64,000 nucleotides of DNA from Roseiarcus sp963759955 (GCA_963759955.1 CAVXCA010000047.1:101266-165265); one strand, 5' to 3'. Counted from the first letter of the stretch, positions 8,874 to 19,949 are shown. The notes: generated from the sequence alone by a model not told the origin. Numbers and translations are program-made.

Positions 8874-8999
8874 GCGGCCAATCACCCGGGCCCCTCACCC
8901 AACCTCTCCCCGTAAACGGGGAGAGGAGCGCGCGGCGCCTTTCTTCCCCTCTCCCCGCTTGCGGGGAGAGGTTGGGTGAGGGGCCGGGTGAGTTTCCGC
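8874..8999. repeat. Dispersed long palindromic element, copy 2
   Basis: Second copy, starting GCGGCCAATCACC and ending GGGTGAGTTTCCGC. It contains CTCTCCCCGTAAACGGGGAGAG and CTCTCCCCGCTTGCGGGGAGAG as two perfect small hairpins inside the larger palindrome. It lies 34 bases after rpsA and just before the convergent end of the LysR gene, a good place for a bidirectional terminator. Confidence 0.85.
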
Positions 9000-9008
9000 T
9001 CCGTCGCC

Positions 9009-9971
9009 TTAAACCACGATCCCCGCGTCGGCGTGAGCCGGCGCTGGCCCGCCCGACCGCCGCGTCGCGGCGCCGGGGCAGGTCTTCAGGCGTTCGCGCA
9101 GATCGCTGACGAGCCAGCGGCTGGCGCGTCCGAGCGTGCGTCCGCGTTCGTGAACGACATAGATCGGCAATTCGACCGGGACGTGGTCGGCGATGGCGAG
9201 CCGTTTCAGGCGGCCTTCGGCGATATGGGCCTCGACCATATGGCGGGGCATGTTGCACCAGCCGAAGCCGGCGAGCAGAAACTCCAGTCGGGTGGCGAGG
9301 TCGGCGAAACGCCAGATGTGTGTGCTGAGCACGCCGCTCTGCATGCCCTGCGTCGCCGAGGTGCGATCGGTCAGCACCAGCTGCACGTGCGGTTCGAGCG
9401 TTTCGCGCGCGATCGGCGTGGGCGCGTGGGCGAGCGGGTGGTCGGCAGCGACCACGGGTATGAGCGCGATGCGGGTGAGGAACTCGGCGTTGAGATCGCG
9501 CGGCGGTCCCCCAGGCAAGGTGGAGATCGCCATCCGCGCGGCGCCCTCGCGCAGCCGCTGCTCGGCGCCGCCGAGCGCCTCGGTGAACACGGTCGCGGGC
9601 AGTTTGGGGAACTCGCCGCGCAGCGCGTTGAGGCTCATCATCAACAGCGGCATCGGGAAGATCGCGTCGACCGCTAGCGTCAGCTCGGGCTCGACGTCCT
9701 CGGCCATGCTTTCCGCCCGCGCGCGCATCGCCTTGGCGCTCTCGATGATCGCGCGCGCGTCCTTGACGATCGCCGCGCCGGCGTCGGTCAGAACGGGCGT
9801 GCGCGCCGAGCGGTCGAACAAAGCGACGCCCAGCGTCGCCTCCATCGTCTGCACGGCCTGGCTGATCGCCGACTGCACCCGGCCGAGCCGCCGCGCGGCC
9901 GCCGAGAAGCTGCCGGCCTCCGCGACCGCGACCAGAACCCGCATTTGATCAAGCGTCAGGGGGTCGATCAT
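9009..9971 (-). CDS. LysR-family transcriptional regulator
   Basis: A 320-residue protein. Residues 1-60 form the LysR winged helix-turn-helix (LDQMRVLVAVAEAGSFSAAARRLGRVQSAISQAVQTME), and the rest is a type 2 periplasmic-binding-protein effector domain. It is divergent from the nitroreductase gene; their starts are 104 bases apart, the classic layout in which LysR controls its divergent neighbour. AGAGGTG precedes the ATG. The inducer is unknown. Confidence 0.88.
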   Translation of the reverse strand: MIDPLTLDQMRVLVAVAEAGSFSAAARRLGRVQSAISQAVQTMEATLGVALFDRSARTPVLTDAGAAIVKDARAIIESAKAMRARAESMAEDVEPELTLAVDAIFPMPLLMMSLNALRGEFPKLPATVFTEALGGAEQRLREGAARMAISTLPGGPPRDLNAEFLTRIALIPVVAADHPLAHAPTPIARETLEPHVQLVLTDRTSATQGMQSGVLSTHIWRFADLATRLEFLLAGFGWCNMPRHMVEAHIAEGRLKRLAIADHVPVELPIYVVHERGRTLGRASRWLVSDLRERLKTCPGAATRRSGGPAPAHADAGIVV

Positions 9972-10075
9972 CCATCACCTCTGCTGATATGTTCCGCCAT
10001 AATTTTGCCGATTGCAATGATGGAGCGCAACCCTCATCTCTGGGATCCCGCAACTTGCGCCGAAGGGAATTGCCG

Positions 10076-10684
10076 ATGACCATTCATGTGCCCCACCACA
10101 AGCTCCTTGCCGCCGACGCCGTCGCCCAGATCTTCACGGACGCGCGCACGCATAACGGTTTTATCGACAAGCCGGTTTCCGACGAACTGCTGCATCGCGC
10201 CGTCGAACTCGCCGAAATCGCGCCCACCAGCGTCAACCAGTCGCCGATGCGCATCGTCTTCGCGCGCTCGCAGCAGGCCAAGCAGCGTCTCGCGCCCGCG
10301 CTGATGCCGGGCAACCTCGAGAAGACGCTCGCCGCGCCGGTGGTCGCGATCGTCGGCTACGACGTCAAGTTCTACGAGCACCTGCCGTTCCTGTTCCCGC
10401 ACATGGACGTCAAGGGCTGGTTCTCCGGCAACGCAGAATTCGCCGAGCGTAGCGCGTTCCAGAACGGCACGTTGCAGGTCGCCTATCTCATCCTCGCGTT
10501 GCGCGCCGTCGGCCTCGACACCGGCCCGATGACCGGCTTCGACAACGCCAAGGTCGACGCCGAGTTCTTCGCCGGGACCGACGTCAAGTCGAACGTCCTC
10601 GTCAACATCGGCTACGGCGACGCCGCCAAGCTGTTCCCGCGCAGCCCGCGTTTCTCGTTCGAGCAGGTCGCCAAAATCGTCTGA
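10076..10684 (+). CDS. Nitroreductase-fold malonic semialdehyde reductase (RutE-like)
   Basis: A 202-residue protein of the FMN-dependent nitroreductase fold. IFTDARTHNGFIDKPVSDELLHRAVELAEIAPTSVNQSP contains the NGF...A.APTS.N..P pattern of the RutE/HadB branch (3-hydroxypropionic dehydrogenase), and the ending SPRFSFEQVAKIV fits that branch. It would reduce malonic semialdehyde or a similar aldehyde, or nitro compounds, with NAD(P)H. No rut pathway genes are near, so the physiological substrate is open. Control by the divergent LysR regulator is likely. Confidence 0.8.
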   Translation: MTIHVPHHKLLAADAVAQIFTDARTHNGFIDKPVSDELLHRAVELAEIAPTSVNQSPMRIVFARSQQAKQRLAPALMPGNLEKTLAAPVVAIVGYDVKFYEHLPFLFPHMDVKGWFSGNAEFAERSAFQNGTLQVAYLILALRAVGLDTGPMTGFDNAKVDAEFFAGTDVKSNVLVNIGYGDAAKLFPRSPRFSFEQVAKIV

Positions 10685-10778
10685 CGGTCCACATAATGAG
10701 ACGAACTCGATGATCACGGCGCGGGCGCGAGCCCGCGCTTGTGATAGCGGCGAAGGTCCGCAGACGAGGAGGCGACCG

Positions 10779-11168
10779 ATGAACTTCACCATCATTCCCG
10801 TGTCCTGGACCCCTTATATCCAGGCGATCCTGCGCATCGTGACGGAGCTGCTGTTTCTCGAGCACGGAACGGGCAAGCTGCTGGACTTTCCCGTCATCCC
10901 GGGCATCGCGCAAATGATGCCGCACGGCATGCTGCTGTTTACCGGCGGGGTCGAGCTGATCGGCGGCGTTCTCATCGTTGTCGGCTTTCTCACCCGCCCC
11001 GTGGCCTTCGTCCTGTCGGGCTACATGGCCGTGGCGTATTTCATGGCGCACTTCCCGATGGGCTTCTTCCCCGTCCTCAATCACGGCGAACTGGCGATCG
11101 CTTTCTGCTTCGTCTTCCTCTACTTCGCCGCCGCCGGCCCCTCCGTCTGGGCGATGGACAAGGCCTGA
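10779..11168 (+). CDS. DoxX family membrane protein
   Basis: A 129-residue protein with four membrane spans and the DoxX pattern LRIVTELLFLEHGTGKLLDFP near the start and LTRPVAFVLSGYMAVAYFMAHFP in the centre. GAGGAGGCGACCG precedes the ATG. It follows the nitroreductase gene on the same strand after 94 bases and may be cotranscribed. DoxX proteins are linked to quinone and thiol redox stress, which would suit a redox-enzyme neighbour; this remains inference. Confidence 0.82.
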   Translation: MNFTIIPVSWTPYIQAILRIVTELLFLEHGTGKLLDFPVIPGIAQMMPHGMLLFTGGVELIGGVLIVVGFLTRPVAFVLSGYMAVAYFMAHFPMGFFPVLNHGELAIAFCFVFLYFAAAGPSVWAMDKA

Positions 11169-11251
11169 CGCCAACTGCCGAAGACGCCGAACTTGGTCGT
11201 GGCCGGGCTCGTCCTGGCCATGTGCACGGTTGGCATTTCCGGCCTTTGGCC

Positions 11252-12607
11252 TCACTCGATGTCGCCGCCGGGCGCCGGCGAGACGGGTTCGCGCAAAGCC
11301 GCGATCTTGGGGCCCGAGGCTTTCGAGCGTTCCGGCGCGTAGACGTAGAGCGCCGCCATGCTCGACAAGAAGACGAGGGCGAGGACGGCGATCGCGTCGA
11401 ACAGGCTTCCGGTGAGAACCTGCGTCCAGCCGATGAACGCCGGGCTCAGCGCCGATCCTGACGCGCCGATCGAACTGACGAGGGCGATGCCGCCGGCGCG
11501 CGCGCCTTTTCCGAACACGGCGGTCGGCACGGTCCAGAACAGCGCGAGGAACGCGAATATCGCCACGGCGGCGGCCATCAGGCAAAGGCTCGTGCCGTCC
11601 GGGCTTCGTGCGGCGAGGGGAAGCAGCAAGAGGGAGGCGCTGGCGACGATCCCGCAGCTCATCAGATGCCAGCGGCGTTCCTGCGTGCGGTCCGAACTCC
11701 ATCCGATCGCGGCCATTCCGATGGCCCCGGCGACGAAGATCGCCGACGTGTGCCAGCCGATTTCGGCGAGATCGCGAACGCCGGCGTTGCGCAGAAGGGT
11801 CGGAACCCACAACAGCAGGACGCTCTGCGTCGCGTAGAAGGCGAAGTAGACGAGCGCGAGAACGTAGGTCCGCGGGCTGCGCAACGCCTGCGCAAATGTT
11901 TCGCAAGCCGTGTCGGGAGCGCTGTCCGCTTCGAGATCGCGCTCGATCCTCGCTTTTTCGTCCGCCGACAGGAAATGCGCGCTCGCGGGGCGATCCGGCA
12001 GGACGAAATAGGCGACGAGGCCGAGGGCGACGGCCGGCGCGCCTTCGATCAGGAACAGCCATTGCCATCCCTTGAGATCGGCGAGGCCCGCCATGTGCGT
12101 CATGATCCAGCTCGAGGCCGGCGCCGCGACGACGCCCGAGAGCGGTACGCCGATGGCGAACAGCGAAGTGATCCGAGCGCGCCAACCGCTCGGGAACCAC
12201 AGCGTGAGATAGAACAGCACGCCGGGAAAGAAGCCCGCCTCGGCCGCCCCGATCATGAACCGCGTCGCGTAGAATCCCCAGCGATTGGCGGCGAACGCCA
12301 TCGCCATCGCGAACACGCCCCAAAGGGTCATGATGCGCAACAGCGTGAGCCTGACGCCGGCGCGTTCGAGCATCAGGTTGCTCGGCACTTCGAACAGGAT
12401 GTAGCCGACGTAGAGGCTTCCGGCGGCCATGCCGAACACGGCTTCGTCGAAATGAAGATCGGCCATGAACTGCAGCTTGGCGTAGCCGACGTTGAGGCGG
12501 TCGATCATCGCCACGATGTAGCAAAGCAGCAGAAGGGGAACGAGCGACCACGCGACGCGGCGATAGAGCGCCGCTGTCGCGCGTGAGTCGGACGGGGTCT
12601 CGCGCAT
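11252..12607 (-). CDS. MFS transporter, anion:cation symporter type
   Basis: A 451-residue protein with 12 membrane spans. RLNVGYAKLQFMADL in span 1, EVPSNLMLERAGVR and the FMIGAAEAGFFPGVLFYLTLWFP segment are hallmarks of the ACS (phthalate/tartrate/glucarate) branch of the major facilitator superfamily. It probably takes up an aromatic or sugar acid. An in-frame upstream ATG exists, but MRETPSDSRATAALYRRV starts at the usual distance from span 1. No catabolic genes lie beside it. Confidence 0.85.
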   Translation of the reverse strand: MRETPSDSRATAALYRRVAWSLVPLLLLCYIVAMIDRLNVGYAKLQFMADLHFDEAVFGMAAGSLYVGYILFEVPSNLMLERAGVRLTLLRIMTLWGVFAMAMAFAANRWGFYATRFMIGAAEAGFFPGVLFYLTLWFPSGWRARITSLFAIGVPLSGVVAAPASSWIMTHMAGLADLKGWQWLFLIEGAPAVALGLVAYFVLPDRPASAHFLSADEKARIERDLEADSAPDTACETFAQALRSPRTYVLALVYFAFYATQSVLLLWVPTLLRNAGVRDLAEIGWHTSAIFVAGAIGMAAIGWSSDRTQERRWHLMSCGIVASASLLLLPLAARSPDGTSLCLMAAAVAIFAFLALFWTVPTAVFGKGARAGGIALVSSIGASGSALSPAFIGWTQVLTGSLFDAIAVLALVFLSSMAALYVYAPERSKASGPKIAALREPVSPAPGGDIE

Positions 12608-12848
12608 GCCAAGCTCTCTGTGTACGGACAACCGCCGGGTTCCGCTGTCGCCCATTGCGAGATTGCCGCGTGTGACCGACGTTTGTACCGCCAAGTCGTT
12701 AACGCGCGCCTCCCGTCCGTGAGCTTGTTCGAACGCGGCGCCACGCTTCGCCCGCGACGACGGCAGAGGTCTGTTGCAATCCACGGGCGTCGCGCCGCTG
12801 CGGTCGTCGCGCCGATCTCGGCTTTCTTTGATTGCAGGCGGATGCGGT

Positions 12849-14720
12849 TCAGGCCGCGGCGGCGCGCGCTTTATCGAGCGGGGCGGCCTGCGCGCCGATT
12901 TCGAAGCGGCCCATCAGCCGGGTCAGGTCTTCGGCTTGCGCGGCCAGGCCGCGACTCGCGGCCGTGGTCTGCTCGACCATCGCGGCGTTCTGCTGCGTGA
13001 CCTGGTCGAGCGCGCCGACCGCCGTGTTGACCTCGGCAAGGCCCGAGGCCTGACGTTCGGTCGCGGCGGCGATGTCGGCGACGGCGGCGCTGACATCGGT
13101 GAGCTGCGCGACGATGCGCTCGAGCGCCGCGCCGCTTTCGCCGACGAGTTGGCCGCCCTGTTCGACCTGTCGCGTCGACGTCGTAATCAGGCCGCGAATT
13201 TCTTTGGCCGCGTCCGCCGAACGCTTGGCGAGCGCGCGCACCTCGACCGCGACGACCGCGAAGCCTCGCCCCGATTCTCCCGCCCGGGCCGCCTCGACGC
13301 TCGCGTTGAGAGCGAGCAGGTTGGTCTGCAGGGCGATTTCATCGATCGCCCCGAGGATATTGCCGATATCGCGGGAACAATGCTCGATGTCGGTCATCGC
13401 CGTCACCGCCCGACGCACCACCTCGCCGGAGGATTCGGCGACCGCTTGCATCGCCGCCACCACCTGGCGCGTGCGGTTCGCCCCTTCGGCCGTGCGCTTG
13501 ACGGTCGCGGTGATCTCGTCGAGGGACGACGCCGCTTCTTGCAGCGTCGCCGCCTGGCGTTCGGTCCAGCGGGACAAATCTTCGGCGGCCTGCGAGATTT
13601 CCGCCGAAGCGCCGTGGATCGCGTCGGCCTGAGCGCCGATCGTCGTGATAGTATCGCGCAGCGTCGTCACCGCCGCCATGAAATTGGTCTTGAGATTGGA
13701 ACTTTCCTCGGGGAATTCGATCTCGATGGCGTGGGTGAGATCCGCGGCCGCCAGGCTCGCGAGCGCCGGCGACAGCGCGCCGACGACGCGCTGCTGGTCG
13801 GCCGCGAACGACCGGGCGATCGCGTCGGCGCGCCGGCCGGCGTCGGCGGCGAGATAGCGCTGCTCCATCCCCTCCTGCTCGGCCTTCTCCTTGGCGGCCA
13901 TCGCTTCGCGCAAGGTCGCGAGCGCCGTCTGGATTTGCATGACTTCATTGCCGAGGCGCGTCGGGCCGGCTTCGCCGTGGGCGGGCGCGGCCGCTTTCGG
14001 CACGCCGACGTAGAGAATCCCGATGACCTCCGTCCCGGCGAGAATCGGCTCGTAGAGCGTTATGTAGCTCGCGCCGAAAATCTCCGCCTCGCCGCGATAG
14101 ATTTTGCCCTGCTTGAGCGCGCGCTCATACGCCGGCCCGACGGCGAGCCTCGTGCCGATCGCGCGCGCTCCGTCGGCCTGGCGAACGTTGGTCGCCACGC
14201 GAAGGTCGCCCAGGAAGACCGTCGCCGTGCCGCCGAAGCGCTCCTTGACCTGATCGACGTATTCGTTGGCGCCGTTGATCAAATGGTCGCCGAAATAGAG
14301 TTTGTCGCCCTCGCGCCGCGGCTTTCCCAACGCGTTGAGGATTTGCCGCAGGGCGTCGAGATTGGAATCGAGGCTGATCTGCGCCTTCGTTTCCGCTTCG
14401 CGGCGCTGGGAGAGCCGCGCCAATTCCGTCATCGTGCGCGCCGCGGCGGCGATCGGCTTGGCCAACATCGTCCGCATCGCCAGCAGGCCTGCGACGACGA
14501 TCGCCAGCGCAAGGCCCGCCGCCGCCGCGATCGTCAGGACCAGGACGTGGGTTTCGGCCTTGGCCGCTTCCTCGGCGCCGGGGGCCGCGCCAACTCCCTC
14601 GATCGCGAAGGCCGCGTAGAGCGCGACCGCGGCGACGATCGCCAGAGCGATCACGATCCCGCCCGCGAAGCCGCCGATCAATCCCGCGACGGTCGGGCGT
14701 CGAAATCGTGATGCGAACAC
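12849..14720 (-). CDS. Methyl-accepting chemotaxis protein with Cache-like sensor
   Basis: A 623-residue chemoreceptor. Two membrane spans lie at about 12-38 and 58-84, separated by only about 20 residues. A Cache_3/Cache_2-like segment follows (about 105-230, including DHLINGANEYVDQVKERFGGTATVFLGD written in parts, and ASYITLYEPILAGTEVIGILYVG). Then come a HAMP-like linker and the signalling domain with its hairpin tip (IDEIALQTNLLALNASVEAARAG). No third span stands between the Cache-like segment and the HAMP region, so the sensor appears cytoplasmic, unlike ordinary Cache receptors. No che operon is nearby. Confidence 0.88.
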   Translation of the reverse strand: MFASRFRRPTVAGLIGGFAGGIVIALAIVAAVALYAAFAIEGVGAAPGAEEAAKAETHVLVLTIAAAAGLALAIVVAGLLAMRTMLAKPIAAAARTMTELARLSQRREAETKAQISLDSNLDALRQILNALGKPRREGDKLYFGDHLINGANEYVDQVKERFGGTATVFLGDLRVATNVRQADGARAIGTRLAVGPAYERALKQGKIYRGEAEIFGASYITLYEPILAGTEVIGILYVGVPKAAAPAHGEAGPTRLGNEVMQIQTALATLREAMAAKEKAEQEGMEQRYLAADAGRRADAIARSFAADQQRVVGALSPALASLAAADLTHAIEIEFPEESSNLKTNFMAAVTTLRDTITTIGAQADAIHGASAEISQAAEDLSRWTERQAATLQEAASSLDEITATVKRTAEGANRTRQVVAAMQAVAESSGEVVRRAVTAMTDIEHCSRDIGNILGAIDEIALQTNLLALNASVEAARAGESGRGFAVVAVEVRALAKRSADAAKEIRGLITTSTRQVEQGGQLVGESGAALERIVAQLTDVSAAVADIAAATERQASGLAEVNTAVGALDQVTQQNAAMVEQTTAASRGLAAQAEDLTRLMGRFEIGAQAAPLDKARAAAA

Positions 14721-14916
14721 GGTTGACGCTCCCTGATCGATCTGCGCTGCGCTCCGCCTGCCGTCCCGCCGGGGCGGCGAGCGGCTCTCGGGGAGCGGTA
14801 TCGGCTGAGATTGAAGTCTCAGCCTTGCGCGAGGCTCGCCTGCGCAACGCGATCGGGCGCGCTAAGTTGCGCGCCCGTCAGGCGTTTTGGCAGGGGAGAG
14901 GCGGCAGCGCCGCCGC

Positions 14917-16188
<1,272 letters not shown>

Positions 16189-16536
16189 GCGTGGTGTCCT
16201 TCGGGCTGGCGTGGCGATGAAGTTACGCGATCATGGGCGACGACCCCATGCGCGCGCCGCGGATGGGCGCCATTGAGTTTTGCCATGAAGACTTTGGAAC
16301 CTCTATCCCTCGATAAGCCGAGGGGGAAGGGATGCTTTGACCTGCGTCAACAGCTCGGGCGCCGACCGATCGGACTTCGTCGATCCGGAGGAGAATCGGA
16401 CGCCGCAAAACGAAAGTCTGAAAGCCTGCGCTTATGCCCGGCGGCGGCGCGGACGGTGAGCGAAGGCCTCTCTCGTCGCGATTCAGGCGATCGAGTGCGA
16501 GCCTCGCGGCGCCGACAATTGTGAGGGAACGCGACC
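16189..16536. other. Intergenic region between divergent eno and a small gene
   Basis: A 348-base region that should hold the eno promoter (minus strand) and that of the small plus-strand gene. A perfect hairpin CCCTCG-ATAAGC-CGAGGG stands at 16307-16324 without a T-tract. The fluoride aptamer signature (GATGG.GTTC ... TGATGACTCC) was looked for on both strands and is absent. Confidence 0.5.
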
Positions 16537-16863
16537 ATGCTGAGACTGTCTCGCGCCCGTGTGCTCAGCGACATCGATCTCATGATCAACAGTCCCGGTC
16601 CCGCGCTCGGCCAGCGCAAGTGGACGGCGAAGGGGGCGGAGTGCTCGATCGACCGCCACAGCTACGCCGGCGAGACCTACGGGTTCCACGCCGACGTTCT
16701 TCACATTCGCATGCCGGCGACGGGCCGTTTGGTGTGGGAACTGGTCATCGTCACCGAATTCTGGCGGCGCGGCGACGGCGAAACCATGCACGCGACAAAA
16801 TGGCTGAAGCTGCTTTCGGGGAAGCCGACGGACGTTCTCAAATGGATCAGCGCGCACCGCTGA
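16537..16863 (+). CDS. Hypothetical 108-residue protein
   Basis: A small protein with GAGGGAACGCGACC before its ATG. The sequence (IDRHSYAGETYGFHADVLHIRM, later LVWELVIVTEFWRRGDGE, ending LKWISAHR) has alternating beta-type hydrophobic patterns and many Trp and His residues; no family is recognised. It lies between eno and the MutS-like operon on the opposite strand, convergent with the latter and 48 bases from its end. Confidence 0.55.
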   Translation: MLRLSRARVLSDIDLMINSPGPALGQRKWTAKGAECSIDRHSYAGETYGFHADVLHIRMPATGRLVWELVIVTEFWRRGDGETMHATKWLKLLSGKPTDVLKWISAHR

Positions 16864-16911
16864 CCGCCGACAAACCGAGAATCTCGCGTCGCCGCACGGA
16901 TGCGATTTTAG

Positions 16912-18417
16912 TCAGGAGTCTCCGCTCGCGCCGAAAATCTCGTTGTACAAATCCTCGCCGTAACCGGTTTGCAGAGGTTCCCCTTCCAGCAATTTAAAGG
17001 TCCGTGCGCCATCGGCTTGGCGCTCAGCCCGCAGGGAAATCGTCGTCTTGCCGTTCTTGTCGTAGACGCTGTGCGCGAAGTCGTAGAGATGCGTGACGAA
17101 GCCGATCTTGACGCGCCGTTCCAGCAAGGCCGAAGTGATCTGCCGGGCGATTTCCGAGCCTTCCCTTTCGTTGGTCGAGGCGAACGATTCGTTGAACAGC
17201 AGGACGGCGTCGGGCGCGATCTGGTCCACGATCTCGCTGCACCGGTTGAGTTCTTCGTCGAGTTTGCCGCTTCGCATGGAGGCGTCCTCCTCGCGCCGAA
17301 AATGCGTGAAGAGATCACTGCACATGTTGGCGCTGAACGATTCGGCCGGGACGAACATGCCGCATTGCATCATCAATTGCGCCAATCCCAGGCTGCGCAA
17401 GAAGGTGGTCTTGCCGCCTTGATTGGCGCCCGTGACGATCACAAAGTCCTTATTGTCGGCGTTCAAATCGTTGCCGACGACCGGGCGATCGGTCGTGAAC
17501 GTCAGGCACACATCGTACAATCCGCTGAAGCTCAGCTTGCGTTCGCTCAGAGCCGCGGGCGTCGGAAACGCGATCGGCTGCCCCTTCTTGGCCAATTGCT
17601 CGCGCAGATTCAGGCAGCCGACATAGAACGCCAGCTCGGTGCGAAGCATCGCGAAGAAGCTGAGGATGTGGTCGTTGGATTGGGCGAGGGCGTTGGCGAC
17701 GAGATCGAGTCCCCGATCTCTCAATTCGCCGAGCGCGTTCGCGCCGCTTTCGTCGCGCGGCGCCAGATGGAACGTGTAGGCCGGCTGCCTCGGCGTCATC
17801 AGCCGGGCGATCCAACGTTGCTGTCGCGCGTTCGGCTTGCGAAGCGTGTAATTCGCGCCCTTATGGCCCTTTCCCAATTCCGCGCTGATCAGCGCTCCGC
17901 CGCCGAATTTCAGCCGCTGGAGATGCTCCTGAACGCTTAGAAAATAATCGTCATTGAGTTCCCTGTCCAACATGGCGAACAATGTCTTGAAGCCATCGGA
18001 CGAAAATCTGTGGGCGTTGTAGGTTCCTATCCCCCTCAATTGCTTGAGCAGCGCCACAAATTTCTGCAACACGTCGACGGCTTGCGCCAATATCGAGCTG
18101 GGAGATTTGCTGTACGCCCAGATATGCGACTTTTTCTCTCTCTCGTGCGCTTCGATCGTCAAGTCGTAGAGTTGTCTGACCAGCAACGGATTGGCGAGAA
18201 CGTCGCGAAGAATGTCCTGGCGATATCCGACTTCGTCCTCCTCGCGCAGGACTTGCAGAACGGCCTTGCTCGCCACCTCGAACACGTATCTGTCGCCCAG
18301 CGCCATGGCGCTGAACAGGACGTTCAATTCCAGATCCTGAATCAGCGCTTCGCCGTGTCGCGGCAAGGCGGCGTCGAGAGCGAAATCGCGATCCCGATGC
18401 ATGAGATAGGCCTTCAT
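16912..18417 (-). CDS. MutS-family ATPase without mismatch-recognition domain, second of pair
   Basis: A 501-residue protein. Residues 1-310 are helical and resemble the MutS core/lever region; the C-terminal part is a MutS-type ABC ATPase with Walker A TGANQGGKTT (329-338) and a Walker B region DAVLLFNESFASTN (Asn409-Glu410), followed by the MutS-like GFVTHLYDFAH. The N-terminal mismatch-binding (MutS I) domain is lacking and no endonuclease domain is seen. Its ATG overlaps the TGA of the first MutS-like gene (ATGA), so the two proteins are probably made together and form a heterodimer. The operon is headed by a fluoride riboswitch. The function is unknown; DNA repair or a DNA/RNA clamp role is possible. 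Confidence 0.82.
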   Translation of the reverse strand: MKAYLMHRDRDFALDAALPRHGEALIQDLELNVLFSAMALGDRYVFEVASKAVLQVLREEDEVGYRQDILRDVLANPLLVRQLYDLTIEAHEREKKSHIWAYSKSPSSILAQAVDVLQKFVALLKQLRGIGTYNAHRFSSDGFKTLFAMLDRELNDDYFLSVQEHLQRLKFGGGALISAELGKGHKGANYTLRKPNARQQRWIARLMTPRQPAYTFHLAPRDESGANALGELRDRGLDLVANALAQSNDHILSFFAMLRTELAFYVGCLNLREQLAKKGQPIAFPTPAALSERKLSFSGLYDVCLTFTTDRPVVGNDLNADNKDFVIVTGANQGGKTTFLRSLGLAQLMMQCGMFVPAESFSANMCSDLFTHFRREEDASMRSGKLDEELNRCSEIVDQIAPDAVLLFNESFASTNEREGSEIARQITSALLERRVKIGFVTHLYDFAHSVYDKNGKTTISLRAERQADGARTFKLLEGEPLQTGYGEDLYNEIFGASGDS

Positions 18418-19949
18418 GACCGAATCCGTTCTCGGATCTGGCGACGCGTGAGGCCGTATTTTTCCGCGATCGACATCGCATAGGCGAGCCCGTCGGCGGG
18501 TTTTCGGACGATCTTGTACGTTCGCACGGCCGGTTGTTCCGGGACGATCGTGCTTACGGCGCTGACGACATGGTCGTTCAAAGCGCTCAGTTCGTCGACG
18601 AACGTCACGCAGACGCACAGGGCGCCGATTTCCGTTATCCGCTCGATGATTTTCTTTCCCAGAAATATCGCGTCTCGCAATGTCGTCGAACTGAATATCT
18701 CATTCATGATGATGACGCTTCGCGGCGTCGCCTGGCTCAATGTCGCGTGAATTCTGACCAGATCGTCCTGTAGCTTGCCGCGAAGATCGGCGATGGCCTC
18801 CTCTCGTTCGAAATGGGTAAGCATACGGTCGAACAAGAAGAGGCGCGCGCTCGCGCCCGGAACGAGACAGCCGAGGCTCGCCAGATAATGGAGCTGCCCG
18901 AACATGCGGGCGAAGGTGGTCTTGCCGCCCTGATTCGGACCGGAGACGACAAACACGCGTTCGTCGTCTTCGAGATAGAAATCATTGCATACGACGGGCG
19001 CCCGTTCGGTCACGAGTTTATGGGCCAGAGCCAAATCGAACCCGTCGCGAGCGCGAAGCTCCTTGCTCGCTTTGGAAAGCGTCGGATAGCAAAAGCTCAA
19101 CCCGGCGCGTCGCAGCGGCGCGATATAAGCGAGGTACGCCATATAGAATTGGATTTCCCGATCGAAGGCGCCGATCGCCTCATCGAGATAGGTCGCGTTC
19201 CGCCCGCAGTAGTCGGCCAACTGCGCGAATGTCTCGGGATACAGCCTGGCGACGCGATCGAGCACGGCCGCCTCGATATGGTTCATTTGCGGCCAATCGG
19301 AAAATTTGGCGCTGTAATCCTTGACCGCGCCCTGTTGAAATTTGCGGAAGGTTTGCTCGATATCGGCGGCGTAATCGATTTCCGAATCATATTTGCGAAC
19401 CGTGACGCCGCCGCCGCTGATCAGGAGGGTGTATTTCACGCCCGACAAGTCGGCCTTCAGCTTCTTGGTCTCCGCCGTGAGCGAGGTGAAACGGTCTGAA
19501 TTTGTGTAGTCGGCCAGATAGTCGCGGAAGGACCGAAGACCGCGGGAGCGCAAGTCCGCACCGCCCAAGTCGCGCCTCAGGGCGTCGACGGCGCCGCAAT
19601 AGGCGTCGACCGCGTCGAGAAACAACGCCTCTTTCTGTTTCCGATAGTGGCGCTTTTCGGCCTCCTTGAGCGTTTCGCGCATCGAGCGCAGGGTTTGCGC
19701 AAACGAGTTTATCCGGGCCGCCAACCCAGCGTCCTCGAGGTCGCGCATAATTTCATGGCGATAGAGGACCGCGCCGATATCGCGCAATGACGAATAGAAA
19801 AACGGCGCGAGATCGTATTCCTCTTTGCCGGCGGTGATCGCCGCGACGATCTGATCGAGATTCAAGTCGACGAAAAAGATCGGCGGCGCATGCGCTTCTC
19901 CATGCGGGCGGTGTTCCGCGCTTTCAAACAATATGCTGTGGAACGTCAT
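18414..19949 (-). CDS. MutS-family ATPase without mismatch-recognition domain, first of pair
   Basis: A 511-residue protein built like its partner: a helical region (about 30-300) and a C-terminal MutS-type ATPase with Walker A SGPNQGGKTT (336-345), LTHFEREE, and SVIIMNEIFSSTT (Asn416-Glu417 in the Walker B position). The partner also has Asn-Glu there, where canonical MutS has Asp-Glu. There is no MutS I domain. The start at 19949 is chosen because its ATG overlaps the TGA of the preceding 76-codon gene. Neither protein can be the general mismatch repair MutS. Fluoride-riboswitch control suggests a job in fluoride or metal-phosphate stress. Confidence 0.82.
   Translation of the reverse strand: MTFHSILFESAEHRPHGEAHAPPIFFVDLNLDQIVAAITAGKEEYDLAPFFYSSLRDIGAVLYRHEIMRDLEDAGLAARINSFAQTLRSMRETLKEAEKRHYRKQKEALFLDAVDAYCGAVDALRRDLGGADLRSRGLRSFRDYLADYTNSDRFTSLTAETKKLKADLSGVKYTLLISGGGVTVRKYDSEIDYAADIEQTFRKFQQGAVKDYSAKFSDWPQMNHIEAAVLDRVARLYPETFAQLADYCGRNATYLDEAIGAFDREIQFYMAYLAYIAPLRRAGLSFCYPTLSKASKELRARDGFDLALAHKLVTERAPVVCNDFYLEDDERVFVVSGPNQGGKTTFARMFGQLHYLASLGCLVPGASARLFLFDRMLTHFEREEAIADLRGKLQDDLVRIHATLSQATPRSVIIMNEIFSSTTLRDAIFLGKKIIERITEIGALCVCVTFVDELSALNDHVVSAVSTIVPEQPAVRTYKIVRKPADGLAYAMSIAEKYGLTRRQIRERIRS

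Noticed and set aside
16189..16536. Possible fluoride riboswitch before eno
   Set aside because: A GGGATAGAGGTTCC stretch resembles the first hairpin, but the second stem and the TGATGACTCC end are missing.
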